Positions 26,268 to 35,504 of a DNA stretch of 64,000 nt are shown here, piece after piece. The position numbers were made by a program, and so were the translations under genes. This stretch comes from Helcococcus ovis. GTDB taxonomy: Bacteria > Bacillota > Clostridia > Tissierellales > Peptoniphilaceae. The stretch is taken from contig NZ_CP119081.1 of assembly GCF_004524775.2 (NCBI RefSeq), positions 1,550,001 through 1,614,000 on the forward strand, read 5' to 3'. The notes beneath the pieces are model-generated. The model was not told the DNA's origin, ran no database searches, and saw only the letters and a list, made by a program, of their open reading frames with translations. Positions within the stretch are counted from its first letter, which is position 1. Each line of letters starts with the position of its first letter.

Positions 26268-28751
26268 TTAATCCTCTATTTTCCTAATATTCTTTACATA
26301 AGCAATTATCATCAATACTAGGAATATTATAAACATTACACCCATGTAAATTACAGCATTTATATAGTGAACAAATCCTGTAGAAGTAAATAATGTATAA
26401 GTTATTCCTTTCATAGCATATGTCAATGGAATTAGTTTATTTAAAAATACATAAATACTATTTGAAAGTTCTATTGGGAATGTTCCTCCTGCGGTGGATA
26501 ATTGTAATATAAAGAATAGTAGCACAACAAATTTACCGACATCTCCCATTGTATATGTGAAAAATGCTATAAAATAAGTATATGCTAATGAAATTATAAC
26601 AATCAATAAGTAAAATAGCAATGGATTTGCAATTTGTACTTTAACAAAATATTGCAAACCGATTCCTGCAATTATTGCAGAAACTACAGCGTGTATTGTC
26701 AATACTTTCAATTTATCAATTATGCCCTTTGTTCCATTTTTATTAATTAATGGGAATACCAATACTAATGCTATTGATGCTAAGTATAATCCTAATGGAA
26801 GTTGATATGCTAAGAAGCTTGTTCCATAATTTGCAACTTTATTTGTCTGTTTCTCCAATGAAATTGGTGATGTTAAAATATTTGATGACTTTGATGAAAA
26901 ATTAGATTTATCCAATTTTTCTTTTCCATCTTTTAATCCATTATGCAATTTATTTAACCCATTCGAAATTTGTGTATTTCCATCAGTTAGCTTAGTAGTT
27001 CCATCTTTAATTTTTTTATCCCCTTCTGATAATTCTGAAAATCCCGTTTGTAATTTTGAAAATAACTCATTACCAAATCTATCTGACCCATCTGATATTT
27101 TTTGAATTCCATCTTGGATCTTTGAACTTCCATCAACTAACTTATCTCCACCATTTGAAATTTCTCCCATACTTTTATCAAGAGCTTCTATTCCAGACTG
27201 ATATTTATTATACCCAGTATTTATTTTTGTACTGCCCTCTTTTAATTGAGAAATTCCATCAACTAATTTTCCAATAGATAATTTTGATTCATTTACTTTA
27301 GAAATAAGTAGACTTACACCATTATCAAATTCTGGATATTTCGTATTTAGTTCACTTAATCCATTAGATAATTTTTCAGTCCCTTGTACCAACCCTTTAT
27401 CCAGTCCGTCTCTAATTTTTATTAACCCATCTATTAAGCCCATTACTTTAGTTTTCTGTTCTTCTGATTTTTCCTTTATTTTTTTACCAATTTCTTTTTG
27501 AGCTGTTGCCAAAATACTTTGAATATTATTATTTTCTACTTTTTTAACTTTTTCTAATATATTATTTTGTTCATCCTTTTTCAAAGATAGGAAACTTTTA
27601 TCATATTTAAGCTCATTATAAAAATTGTCACTCATTTTCTTAACTTCATTATTAACAGCTCTAATTATGGCAAATTTTTCACTATTACTTAAACCTATAG
27701 ATTTATTTTTTACATCTTTTTTAGATTTTTCTAAAATTTCTGCACTAGGAATCCCTTGATTTATCTTCTTTATAGCATCATTTAGCTTAACAGACCCTTC
27801 AGCTAAATCACTAATACCTTTTGAAATTTTTCCACTTCCCTCCTGAAGTTTTGCTAATTTTTTAATATTTTCTGAACTACCAGATTCTTGAATAGATGAT
27901 TTTAATTTAGAGTCAACATTTGTCAATCCACTTTGAATTTTATTTAATCCATCAGAAATTTTATGTCCATTATTTACTAATTTTGTAGTTCCTTCTTTAG
28001 CTTTATATATTCCATCTTTAATTTTTAATTGTCCATTATTAAACTCTTGATATTTAGAATTTAATAAATTTAATCCACTCGAAATTTGTCCGTATTTTTC
28101 TTCAGCAAATTTAACCTTTTCGATTACAGTATCATGACCATCTGCAACTTTTGACAATCCCTCAACTAATTGAACTAAACCATTACCTAATTTAATAGAC
28201 CCATTATGTAACTTTTTAGTACCATCTTTAGCTTTTCCAATACTTTCTTTTATTCCATCAATTTTTTCTGCGATTGTTTCTAAATATTTTTTTGTTATCT
28301 CATCATTTAATTTTTCAGAAATAGACTTAACCCCATTTGATGTAATTAAATCTGCTACATAATCCCTACTTTGATTTGTAATATAGTTCATTTTAATTTT
28401 TCTGTTTGTATCAAGGAGCTTTACAGAATCTTTAGAAAAATTTTCATCTAAAAATAATGCCATATAATATTTTTCTTTTTTAATTCCTTCCTTTGCTTCA
28501 TCCTTACTTACAAAACTCCAATTAAAACTTTTAGCGGATTTAAGCTTATTTTCTAAACTTTTACCAATATTTATCTCTTTTCCATTACTTATCGTTCCCT
28601 TGTCTTCATTTACCAATGCTACTGATAATCTATCAATTCTACCATATGGATCCCAAACAGACAATGAAAACATTGCTGAGTATATAAAAGGAATAAACAT
28701 TACAGCAATTATAGAAATCACCAACATTTTATTACTAAAATTTTTCTTCAT
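26268..28751 (-). CDS. YhgE/Pip family membrane protein
   Basis: 827 residues. One membrane segment at the N terminus, a large extracellular domain full of Gly-Leu-x(n)-Ser/Asp repeats of about 11 residues (KLxDGxxKLxxGxxxL pattern), then about five C-terminal membrane segments of ABC-2 type. This is the plan of YhgE/Pip proteins (phage infection protein; also linked to ESAT-6-type secretion and heme or toxin export in relatives). No other type VII secretion gene is in the window. The only strong Shine-Dalgarno, GGAGG, is 34 bases upstream of the ATG and a stop codon rules out an earlier start, so translation may need leader structure. Confidence 0.88.
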   Translation of the reverse strand: MKKNFSNKMLVISIIAVMFIPFIYSAMFSLSVWDPYGRIDRLSVALVNEDKGTISNGKEINIGKSLENKLKSAKSFNWSFVSKDEAKEGIKKEKYYMALFLDENFSKDSVKLLDTNRKIKMNYITNQSRDYVADLITSNGVKSISEKLNDEITKKYLETIAEKIDGIKESIGKAKDGTKKLHNGSIKLGNGLVQLVEGLSKVADGHDTVIEKVKFAEEKYGQISSGLNLLNSKYQEFNNGQLKIKDGIYKAKEGTTKLVNNGHKISDGLNKIQSGLTNVDSKLKSSIQESGSSENIKKLAKLQEGSGKISKGISDLAEGSVKLNDAIKKINQGIPSAEILEKSKKDVKNKSIGLSNSEKFAIIRAVNNEVKKMSDNFYNELKYDKSFLSLKKDEQNNILEKVKKVENNNIQSILATAQKEIGKKIKEKSEEQKTKVMGLIDGLIKIRDGLDKGLVQGTEKLSNGLSELNTKYPEFDNGVSLLISKVNESKLSIGKLVDGISQLKEGSTKINTGYNKYQSGIEALDKSMGEISNGGDKLVDGSSKIQDGIQKISDGSDRFGNELFSKLQTGFSELSEGDKKIKDGTTKLTDGNTQISNGLNKLHNGLKDGKEKLDKSNFSSKSSNILTSPISLEKQTNKVANYGTSFLAYQLPLGLYLASIALVLVFPLINKNGTKGIIDKLKVLTIHAVVSAIIAGIGLQYFVKVQIANPLLFYLLIVIISLAYTYFIAFFTYTMGDVGKFVVLLFFILQLSTAGGTFPIELSNSIYVFLNKLIPLTYAMKGITYTLFTSTGFVHYINAVIYMGVMFIIFLVLMIIAYVKNIRKIED

Positions 28752-28822
28752 AATTAAACTTTATAAAATATTTAAATTTTATTTACCTCCATATTTATTT
28801 GATGAATATTTTCATTCTTTTC

Positions 28823-28842
28823 TTGAATGAATGTTCATTCAA
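28823..28842. promoter_or_regulatory. Probable TetR operator
   Basis: TTGAATGAA and TTCATTCAA are perfect 9-base inverted arms separated by TG. The site lies directly downstream of the -10 of the YhgE-TetR operon, an ideal position for repression. A weaker related palindrome, ATGAA-TATT-TTCAT, lies at 28802-28815. Confidence 0.8.
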
Positions 28843-28848
28843 CTAAAT

Positions 28849-28877
28849 ATATTATATACTTTTAGTAAATTTGTCAA
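28849..28877 (-). promoter_or_regulatory. Promoter of the YhgE-TetR operon
   Basis: On the minus strand TTGACA (28872-28877) and TAATAT (28849-28854) are 17 bases apart. The 5' untranslated leader to the YhgE start is about 90 bases. Confidence 0.8.
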
Positions 28878-28934
28878 ATATTTTTTATTTTTTATAAAAA
28901 AAATGGTTTGAATAAAATAAATTTTTTTAGTTAT

Positions 28935-28978
28935 TTTAAACTACTGCCTATAAGCTGAACATATAAAATTACATTTTT
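28935..28978. repeat. Degenerate repeat, copy 1 (likely insertion-sequence scar)
   Basis: About 43 bases containing CTACTGCCTATAAGC and ATAAAATTACATTTT match the sequence at 43737-43779 with about four transitions. No transposase is attached. The rest of the 28878-29113 stretch is AT-rich DNA without an ORF. Confidence 0.6.
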
Positions 28979-29113
28979 AATTATTTTACAGCATTCCCTT
29001 AAATAATATATTATTTATTTAAATAAAGTATGTTATATATCAGAAAATAAGTTATACCATTTTCTACTAAAAAATCTTTATTATAAATAACTACCCATTT
29101 AACAAATCTAAAC

Positions 29114-29153
29114 AAAAAAGAGATATAAACAGTTAATCTTCGTCCATATCTCT
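29114..29153 (-). terminator. Terminator of the amino-acid ABC transporter operon
   Basis: AGAGATAT (29119-29126) and ATATCTCT (29146-29153) form the stem; a run of six T residues follows on the minus strand. Confidence 0.85.
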
Positions 29154-29159
29154 CTCTAA

Positions 29160-29885
29160 TTAAACTAATTTCAAGAATTCTCTTGTTCTTTCAAATTTTG
29201 GATTTGTGAACATTTCTTCCGCTGGTAAATCTTCCAAAATTTTTCCTTTTTCCATAAATACTACCCTGTCTGAAACTTTTCTCGCAAACTCCATTTCATG
29301 AGTTACCACTATCATTGTAAATCCTAGATCAGCTAGTTGTTTCATCGTATTTAAAACTTCTCCAACCATCTCCGGATCAAGTGCTGATGTCGGCTCATCA
29401 AATAATAAAACTTTTGGTTCCATTGCCAAAGCCCTTGCTATTGCAACTCTTTGCTTTTGTCCACCAGAAAGTTGAGATGGTTTTGCGTTTTGAAAAGCAT
29501 GCATTCCTACTAGATTTAAGTAATACTTCGCTTTTTCTTCTGCATCTTTCTGACTTTTTTTCAATACCCTTATTTGACCTATTGTGCAATTTTTCAACAC
29601 ATTCATATTATCAAATAAGTTAAATTGTTGAAATACCATACCCAAATTTTTTCTATGATTATTTTGATCTACATTTTTATCTAAAACATTTTTTCCTTCA
29701 AAAAAAATTTCTCCGGAATTTGGTTCTTCTAAAAGATTTAAACATCTTAAAAGTGTTGACTTCCCAGATCCTGATGAACCAATAATTGTAATTACTTCTC
29801 CTTCATTTACGGAAAAATCTATACCTTTTAATACTTCATTCTCACCGAATGATTTATGAATATTTCTAACTTCTAATATACCCAT
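29160..29885 (-). CDS. Polar amino-acid ABC transporter ATP-binding protein
   Basis: 241-residue ATPase of the GlnQ/HisP family that powers amino-acid import. Walker [10 protein letters not shown] (residues ~36-44), Q-loop [12 protein letters not shown] signature [15 protein letters not shown], Walker [15 protein letters not shown] and switch histidine VTHE are all intact. It lies 9 bases after the fused binding protein/permease gene, with GGAGG upstream, so the two form one operon under the T-box at 31500-31768. Confidence 0.94.
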   Translation of the reverse strand: MGILEVRNIHKSFGENEVLKGIDFSVNEGEVITIIGSSGSGKSTLLRCLNLLEEPNSGEIFFEGKNVLDKNVDQNNHRKNLGMVFQQFNLFDNMNVLKNCTIGQIRVLKKSQKDAEEKAKYYLNLVGMHAFQNAKPSQLSGGQKQRVAIARALAMEPKVLLFDEPTSALDPEMVGEVLNTMKQLADLGFTMIVVTHEMEFARKVSDRVVFMEKGKILEDLPAEEMFTNPKFERTREFLKLV

Positions 29886-29894
29886 ATATTCCTC

Positions 29895-31445
29895 CTAATT
29901 ACTACTGCTTAATACATCATGTTCTATTTTCTTATATGAAGAATTTCCTCTTAAGTATCTTTCAAGCAAGTGTAATAGTGATGTTATACTCAATGTTAAA
30001 ACTAAATATATTAATGATGTTATAAAGTATGTTTGGAAAAACTTAAAATTTGCTCCGGCAATTGACTTTGTCGAAAAGAATAGCTCTTGTACTGAGATTA
30101 CATTCAGTACAGATGTATCCTTGATGTTAACGATAAATTCATTTCCAACATTTGGAATTATATTTCTAAAAACTTGTGGCAGGATTACATAAACCATTGT
30201 TTGTAGATGATTCATCCCCAATGCTTTTGCAGCTTCAACCTGTCCTTTATCTATCGAATTTATCCCAGCTCTAACAACTTCTGCCATGTAAGCTCCTGTA
30301 TTTACAGAAACTATTATGAATGCTGACGTCATAGGGGACATATTTATATCATAAAATAACTGTAATCCGTAATAGAATAAAACAGCTTGTACCATCATTG
30401 GTGTTCCCCTTGTAACTTGAACATAAATATTAACGAATAATTTCGCTATATTTACAAAAATTTTCAATACCACATTTTTTACTTTTGGAATTGTCTTAAT
30501 TATACCGACAAGCATACCTATAAAAAGTCCAATAATTGTACCAATAAATGAAATTACAATTGTATTGATTGTACCTGAAATAAAAGCTGACTTATTGTTA
30601 ATCGCAATATTCCAAATACTTTCTTCTTTATCTTTTCCAAGTTGTATTTTAATAACTTTATCCATTATCTTTTCTTTTTCTTCTAAACTTATTTCAGCAA
30701 GAACCTTATTTATAGGAGCAAGAAGTTTAGAATTTTTTTTCACTCCAATTGCAATTGATGTATCTTCCGGATTTGTCTTAAATCCGGGATTTAATTCAAT
30801 ATATTTGAATGCTTTATTTGATATTTCAGCTGAAACTCCTTCAGGTTTCTCAGCAACATAAGCATCAACTTTTCCACTTTCAACTGCAACTCTCATCGCT
30901 GCAAAATCTGTCATAGGCTTTCCATGATTTACCCCTGGAATTTGATCTATTACAGTATCATGAAATGTATTTAATTGGGCAACAACGTTAGCCCCCTTTA
31001 ACTCATTAATATTTTTGGCATTTGAATATTTTCCACCATTTTTTGTAACTAAAACTAATTTTGATTCGTAATAATTTTGTGTGAAATCTAATTCCTTCTT
31101 TCTTTCAGAAGTTGGACTCATTCCTGCAATAATTACATCAATTTTCCCTGATTGTACAGACGGAAGTAATCCATCCCACTCAGTCTTTACAACTACTAAA
31201 TCCATTCCTAATTTATCTGCAATTTTTCTTGCAATTTGCACATCATATCCATTTGCAAATGAATTTGATCCTTCAATTTTTATCGCACCATTAGAGTTAT
31301 CTTTCTGTGTCCAATTAAACGGAGCATATGCAGCTTCCATTCCTACTCTTAAAACTTTTTTATTACCAGCATTTATTTTCTGAAATGGAATAACTGTCAA
31401 AAATGTTGCAAATAAAAGCAATAATATAAAAACTCTCTTTCTCAT
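29895..31445 (-). CDS. Fused amino-acid-binding protein and ABC permease (predicted lysine importer)
   Basis: 516-residue two-domain protein. A signal peptide (1-26) precedes a periplasmic-type SBP_bac_3 domain: RVGMEAAYAPFNW, VKTEWDGLLPSVQSGKIDVIIAGMSPTSERK. From about residue 290 follows a HisM/GlnP-type permease with about five helices and the EAA-like loop EAAKALGMNHLQTMVYVILPQ. The fusion displays the binding domain on the cell surface. Binding specificity cannot be read from the domain itself, but the leader is a T-box with a lysine specifier. GGAGGGG is close to the ATG. Confidence 0.92.
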   Translation of the reverse strand: MRKRVFILLLLFATFLTVIPFQKINAGNKKVLRVGMEAAYAPFNWTQKDNSNGAIKIEGSNSFANGYDVQIARKIADKLGMDLVVVKTEWDGLLPSVQSGKIDVIIAGMSPTSERKKELDFTQNYYESKLVLVTKNGGKYSNAKNINELKGANVVAQLNTFHDTVIDQIPGVNHGKPMTDFAAMRVAVESGKVDAYVAEKPEGVSAEISNKAFKYIELNPGFKTNPEDTSIAIGVKKNSKLLAPINKVLAEISLEEKEKIMDKVIKIQLGKDKEESIWNIAINNKSAFISGTINTIVISFIGTIIGLFIGMLVGIIKTIPKVKNVVLKIFVNIAKLFVNIYVQVTRGTPMMVQAVLFYYGLQLFYDINMSPMTSAFIIVSVNTGAYMAEVVRAGINSIDKGQVEAAKALGMNHLQTMVYVILPQVFRNIIPNVGNEFIVNIKDTSVLNVISVQELFFSTKSIAGANFKFFQTYFITSLIYLVLTLSITSLLHLLERYLRGNSSYKKIEHDVLSSSN

Positions 31446-31499
31446 TTCCCCTCCAAAAATATATTTATTTATTTCACATAGATATTCAATTTAAACTAA

Positions 31500-31768
31500 A
31501 AAACACCTCGTCCGGTCTTTCGACTTAGGACGAAGTGCATAAACTCCGTGTTACCACCTAAATTTATATATATTTCACAATATATACCTTAGCAAGTACT
31601 ACCATACTCCTTTGCTGTAACGTGCAAACCACGTCGCCTCATCAACAAATAATGTATCCGAAACGCTGCTCAAAGTCTTTATTCTTTATACCATTTATTG
31701 TCTACTTTCACCTTGCTAGACTCTCTGTAAATAAAGAGGATATAAATACTCTTCTCATCTTTGCGTTT
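31500..31768 (-). promoter_or_regulatory. T-box leader of the amino-acid importer (Lys specifier AAA/AAG)
   Basis: On the minus strand AGGTGGTAACACGG (31546-31559) is the T-box sequence; ACTTCGTCC/GGACGAGGT (31528-31536/31505-31513) plus T residues is the terminator. Stem I shows AGTA (31747-31750), then TTTATATCC pairing with GGTATAAA, then GAA, then TAAAGA before a CTTTG that pairs with CAAAG. Aligned on the same GAA and TGAG landmarks as the ileS leader, the specifier is AAA (31678-31680) or AAG one base later; both encode lysine. TGGT suits an A73 discriminator. Arg (AGA) is a less likely reading because the next base would be C. Confidence 0.88.
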
Positions 31769-31777
31769 AATAAACAT

Positions 31778-31806
31778 ATATTAACAATTTATTTTATAAA
31801 AGTCAA
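31778..31806 (-). promoter_or_regulatory. Promoter of the T-box-controlled importer operon
   Basis: On the minus strand TTGACT (31801-31806) and TAATAT (31778-31783) are 17 bases apart. The -35 abuts the stop codon of the upstream gene. Confidence 0.8.
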
Positions 31807-32838
31807 CTATTTATTATATTTTTGATTCCAATTGAATAAAATCTCTCTTATAGCAGAAGGAATACCTGAATCAGAATAATCCGTTTGTATCAAAAACATA
31901 AATGGCTTTTCTCCTAAAATAAATCCCAATTCTAAATTATAAGCATATTCATAACTTCCAACAAAGCCCATAAAATTATTTAAATAAATTTTATATATAC
32001 TATCATAATGTTCTGCTGAATTTGATAAATTATTATATGTATATGGATAAATAAATTCATTGTTTTTTTTACTCAAAACTAAATTTAAAATCTTAAAAAT
32101 ATCTTCAATTTTCATTTCATTTTCTTTGTTGATTAAAATTTTATATTTTTTATTAGCATATGTTTTCCAATCATTTACATTAGTCTTTAATTTTTCTAAA
32201 ACCAAATTTATTCTCCAATTTCCTCCTTTTATAATCATATCACTGATTAATTGCTGTAATGTAATAATTGTTTTTTCATCTTTTTCAACAAATTTAGATA
32301 TATCAATATTCATACTATAATCCAATTTTTTTTCTTTAAACAAATCCTCAGCAATCATTGAAATTATAAATACGTTGTTGTTATTCATAGGTATTAAATT
32401 AGTTTCACTAATTTTTATAATCTTTTTATCTTTATCTTTTAAATTTAAATATCCAATATTAATATTTTGTTTTTTCAATTTTTGATTATCAATAAACGAT
32501 TTAATTTCTGTTTTCAATACATTTTCTGAATTTTTCATAATATCTTCAATTTTTTTAATTAATACTTTTGAATTTTCATTTTTTAATTTACTATCATTTG
32601 AAATTAGATTTTTATCTTTGATTTGATTATTGCTATTTTTAATAGCAGATTTACTTGTTAGATTTCCAATTAAACTAAATATCTTTGTAAAAATAAGCAA
32701 TAATATTATTATAAAAAATAACAATACAAAACCAAAAATAACAAGCTTTTTATAATTATATTTTATTTTTATATTTCTTTTTTTATACCTTGTATTTCTC
32801 TTTTCTATTAATATTTTATCTTTATCATCTCTTTTCAT
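31807..32838 (-). CDS. Membrane-anchored degenerate beta-lactamase-fold protein
   Basis: 343 residues: short cytoplasmic Lys/Arg-rich segment, one membrane helix (~31-58), a Lys/Asn linker and an extracellular domain. The domain recalls class A beta-lactamase-like proteins: INIGYLNLKDKDKK, an IPMNNNNVFIISMIAEDLF segment where the SxxK helix should be, and LISDMIIKGGNWRINLVLEKL where SDN should be. The nucleophile serine and the lysine are missing, so it is probably not an active enzyme. ATG 32838 with GAGG is preferred to a GTG two codons earlier. Divergent from yihY. Confidence 0.65.
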   Translation of the reverse strand: MKRDDKDKILIEKRNTRYKKRNIKIKYNYKKLVIFGFVLLFFIIILLLIFTKIFSLIGNLTSKSAIKNSNNQIKDKNLISNDSKLKNENSKVLIKKIEDIMKNSENVLKTEIKSFIDNQKLKKQNINIGYLNLKDKDKKIIKISETNLIPMNNNNVFIISMIAEDLFKEKKLDYSMNIDISKFVEKDEKTIITLQQLISDMIIKGGNWRINLVLEKLKTNVNDWKTYANKKYKILINKENEMKIEDIFKILNLVLSKKNNEFIYPYTYNNLSNSAEHYDSIYKIYLNNFMGFVGSYEYAYNLELGFILGEKPFMFLIQTDYSDSGIPSAIREILFNWNQKYNK

Positions 32839-32957
32839 AAACACCTCATGATGATTATAACATATATTTGATGATTTTTATAACATACAAATTTATGATA
32901 TAGTATATAATATATTATACATATTTTTATTAAATTAATATTATGAAAGGATTAATT

Positions 32958-33839
32958 ATGAAAAAAATTAAAAACTTTGTAATGTACTTTATAAAGCTAT
33001 TAACTGTAAGTGAATCAGATTTTGCCTCTTCATTTTTGGCATATTATTTACTTTTATCTTTTATACCTCTATTAGCTTTTCTTTCTCAGGTTTTAATATA
33101 TGTTACACCAAATTTTGAATCATTTATATATAATCTAATGAAAAGCCTACCAAATGATGTAAATAAAATTTTTATGCCAATTGTAAAAAGTATTTTTAAC
33201 GGGCAATCATCATCACTTTCATTGATTGCAATTGGTTCTTCCATATGGTTAGGATCAAGAGGATTTTTAGGACTAGTGCGATCTCTTAATAAAATATTTG
33301 ATGTGAACACTAAAGGTAAAATTCCATATTATGAAGTTATTTTTTCTATATTTTATACAATTGGTTTTATGATTGTAATAGGATCTCTTTTACTGTTTTC
33401 TGTATATAATGAAAAAATTCTTTCACTTGTAAAAAATTTTACTAATAATATAATTATAATTGACAAGATTTCTGCATACTTAATTGACGGAATTGGAAAT
33501 TTAATGCCTATGATAATTTCTACAATTCTATTTGTATTTTTCTATAGATATGCCCCATCTTTTGAAAAAGGGAAAAGAATTTCGTTTAAGCTATCCTTAA
33601 TTGGTTCTATAATTGCTACTATAGGCATAGCTTTAATAACATTTTTTTATAAATTTACAAATGATACTTTACAAAGATCTCCCAGCTATTATGGATCACT
33701 TGGTAGTATCTTAGTCGCTTTAGTATGGTTACTAGGAATTTGTCAAATAATTATTTATGGTGCAGTCTTTATTAAAACTTATAAAGATGTTATTATAGAT
33801 AAGAAAAATATTAAATATTTAGAGGATAAAAGTAAATGA
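32958..33839 (+). CDS. YihY/BrkB-family inner membrane protein
   Basis: 293 residues with about six membrane helices, typical of the YihY family once misnamed RNase BN. FASSFLAYYLLLSFIPLLAFL near the N terminus, GSSIWLGSRGFLGLVRSLNKIFDV and YGSLGSILVALVWLLGICQIIIYGAVF near the C terminus match family blocks. Function is unknown; a transporter or envelope role is proposed for relatives. ATG 32958 has GAAAGGA at the right distance and is preferred to the ATG at 32943. The stop overlaps the next gene by four bases (ATGA). Confidence 0.88.
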   Translation: MKKIKNFVMYFIKLLTVSESDFASSFLAYYLLLSFIPLLAFLSQVLIYVTPNFESFIYNLMKSLPNDVNKIFMPIVKSIFNGQSSSLSLIAIGSSIWLGSRGFLGLVRSLNKIFDVNTKGKIPYYEVIFSIFYTIGFMIVIGSLLLFSVYNEKILSLVKNFTNNIIIIDKISAYLIDGIGNLMPMIISTILFVFFYRYAPSFEKGKRISFKLSLIGSIIATIGIALITFFYKFTNDTLQRSPSYYGSLGSILVALVWLLGICQIIIYGAVFIKTYKDVIIDKKNIKYLEDKSK

Positions 33840-34795
33840 AAAAGAAAAATATAAAATTTAAATTAAAATTATTTGCATTATCAATATTGATAATATCATT
33901 AATTTTACTAGGAGTTGCATCGGCATTTCTCGTAAATTATGCCCTTGCAAAAAAGGGAGATGGGAAAAATAGAAAAGTAAAAACTAACATAGTTTCAATT
34001 AATAATAATAAAAACTACAAACTTCAAAAGGAACGTACAAAAATATTTTTAAATGCGAATATAGAAAAAGATACGGAAATCAAATCAAATGATAATCTTA
34101 AATTAAAAGGTTACTATTTTGAAAATACCACAAATAAATGGGTTATTTTATTACATGGTTATAGAACAAACCACAAACATAATTATGATTATGCACAAAA
34201 TTATTTTGAAAATGGTTATAATATACTAAATCCCGATTTAAGAGCTTCAGGAAATTCAGAAGGAAATTATGTTGGGATGGGATTATTGGAAAAAAATGAT
34301 ATTTTATTATGGATAGATTGGATAATAAAAAAAGATCCAAATGCTGAAATAATAATTCACGGCATGTCAATGGGAGCTGCTACTACGATGATGGTTGCAG
34401 GAGAAAAAACTCCACATCAAGTAAAATTATTTATTGAAGATTCAGGATATACCAATGCTTGGGATATATTTTCTTCAGAATTAAAACTTAGATTTAAATT
34501 ACCGGAGTTCCCACTAATGTACACATCTAATATCTTTTCAAGAATAATGGCAGGTTACAAATTTAGTGATGCATCTCCTATTGATGCAGTAAAAAAATCA
34601 ACAAAACCTATATTATTTATTCACGGCGATAAAGATGATTTTGTTCCATTTGAAATGATGAATAAACTTTTCGAAGCTAAAACTAATGGTGTAAAAGATA
34701 AATTAGTTTCCAAAGGTGCCGGACATACTAAATCAATATACATTTCGAATAAGGAATATTGGGATAAAGTTTTTGAATTTATTAAAAAAAATTAA
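33836..34795 (+). CDS. Membrane-anchored alpha/beta hydrolase
   Basis: 319 residues with an N-terminal membrane helix (~10-36) and an extracellular alpha/beta-hydrolase domain of the YqkD/BAAT-like type. Oxyanion motif LLHGYRTN, nucleophile serine in HGMSMGA, acid in HGDKDDFVP and histidine in GAGHTKS give a complete triad. Its start overlaps yihY by four bases, so it is translationally coupled. Substrate unknown; esterase or peptidase-like activity is possible. Confidence 0.88.
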   Translation: MKKKNIKFKLKLFALSILIISLILLGVASAFLVNYALAKKGDGKNRKVKTNIVSINNNKNYKLQKERTKIFLNANIEKDTEIKSNDNLKLKGYYFENTTNKWVILLHGYRTNHKHNYDYAQNYFENGYNILNPDLRASGNSEGNYVGMGLLEKNDILLWIDWIIKKDPNAEIIIHGMSMGAATTMMVAGEKTPHQVKLFIEDSGYTNAWDIFSSELKLRFKLPEFPLMYTSNIFSRIMAGYKFSDASPIDAVKKSTKPILFIHGDKDDFVPFEMMNKLFEAKTNGVKDKLVSKGAGHTKSIYISNKEYWDKVFEFIKKN

Positions 34796-34843
34796 TAGTA
34801 AATGTTAGGTTATAAAAAATGAGATAATACTGTTTATATTAAT

Positions 34844-34879
34844 ATAGAAGCCCTAGATATTTAAATCTAGAGCTTCTAT
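34844..34879. terminator. Bidirectional stem between the hydrolase and lipoprotein genes
   Basis: ATAGAAGC-C-CTAGAT (34844-34858) pairs with ATCTAG-A-GCTTCTAT (34865-34879), with one mismatch and a 6-base loop. Tails are T-poor. Confidence 0.65.
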
Positions 34880-34952
34880 ATGTATTTTATTAAAATTTTT
34901 ACAAGTTATAATCTCTTGTCTATTTTGCAACATTTCCTTTACAAAAAAATAA

Positions 34953-35504
34953 TTAATCAAATATAAATGATTCTATTGTAAGTGTATTATTCTTAAATCC
35001 AAATTTAACCTTTAAATCTCCATCATTTACGTTTATTACTTTTCCATAATTATCCTGCGTTTTATATTTAAAATGCAAATCCATTAAAAAACTATTTTCA
35101 TCTATATACTTAATTTCATCAATATTTTTTTCATTTAATGTTTCAACACCTTTTTCTCCAGTCATTGTAAATCCTGTTGAAAATGTATTAAATGTAGCTA
35201 TCGCAAGCGTTCTTATATTGGATGGTAATACTTTTATTTCTTCTTCATAAAGCTTATCTTTAGATTTTAATTCAAAGATTTCCTTTAATGCAGAATTCAC
35301 TACTTGTATTGATTTTTTCTTTATATCTTTATCCAATACTTTTTTATCCTTATTAACCCACAAATAGGAAACTTTTTCTTTTATCACTTTAACTTCTTTT
35401 TTTGTTTCTACTTTTTTATCTTCAAATCTTGTGCAAGAAGATAATATTAATATTGAAAAACAAGCTAAAATTATAAATATATTTTTATTCAAATTTACCT
35501 CCAT
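34953..35504 (-). CDS. Uncharacterised lipoprotein
   Basis: 183 residues with signal peptide and lipobox LSSC (Cys24). The mature domain contains VNSALKEIFELKS, a central helical part and strands ending in KVKFGFKNNTLTIESFIFD. No family recognised. It starts directly after the threonine aldolase stop codon, with GGAGG inside the end of that gene, so it is the last gene of the murA-recD2-comF-ltaE operon. Confidence 0.72.
   Translation of the reverse strand: MEVNLNKNIFIILACFSILILSSCTRFEDKKVETKKEVKVIKEKVSYLWVNKDKKVLDKDIKKKSIQVVNSALKEIFELKSKDKLYEEEIKVLPSNIRTLAIATFNTFSTGFTMTGEKGVETLNEKNIDEIKYIDENSFLMDLHFKYKTQDNYGKVINVNDGDLKVKFGFKNNTLTIESFIFD

Noticed and set aside
25687-28751. YhgE/Pip gene considered as part of a prophage because of the name phage infection protein
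   Set aside because: No phage genes are present; the family is a normal chromosomal membrane protein.
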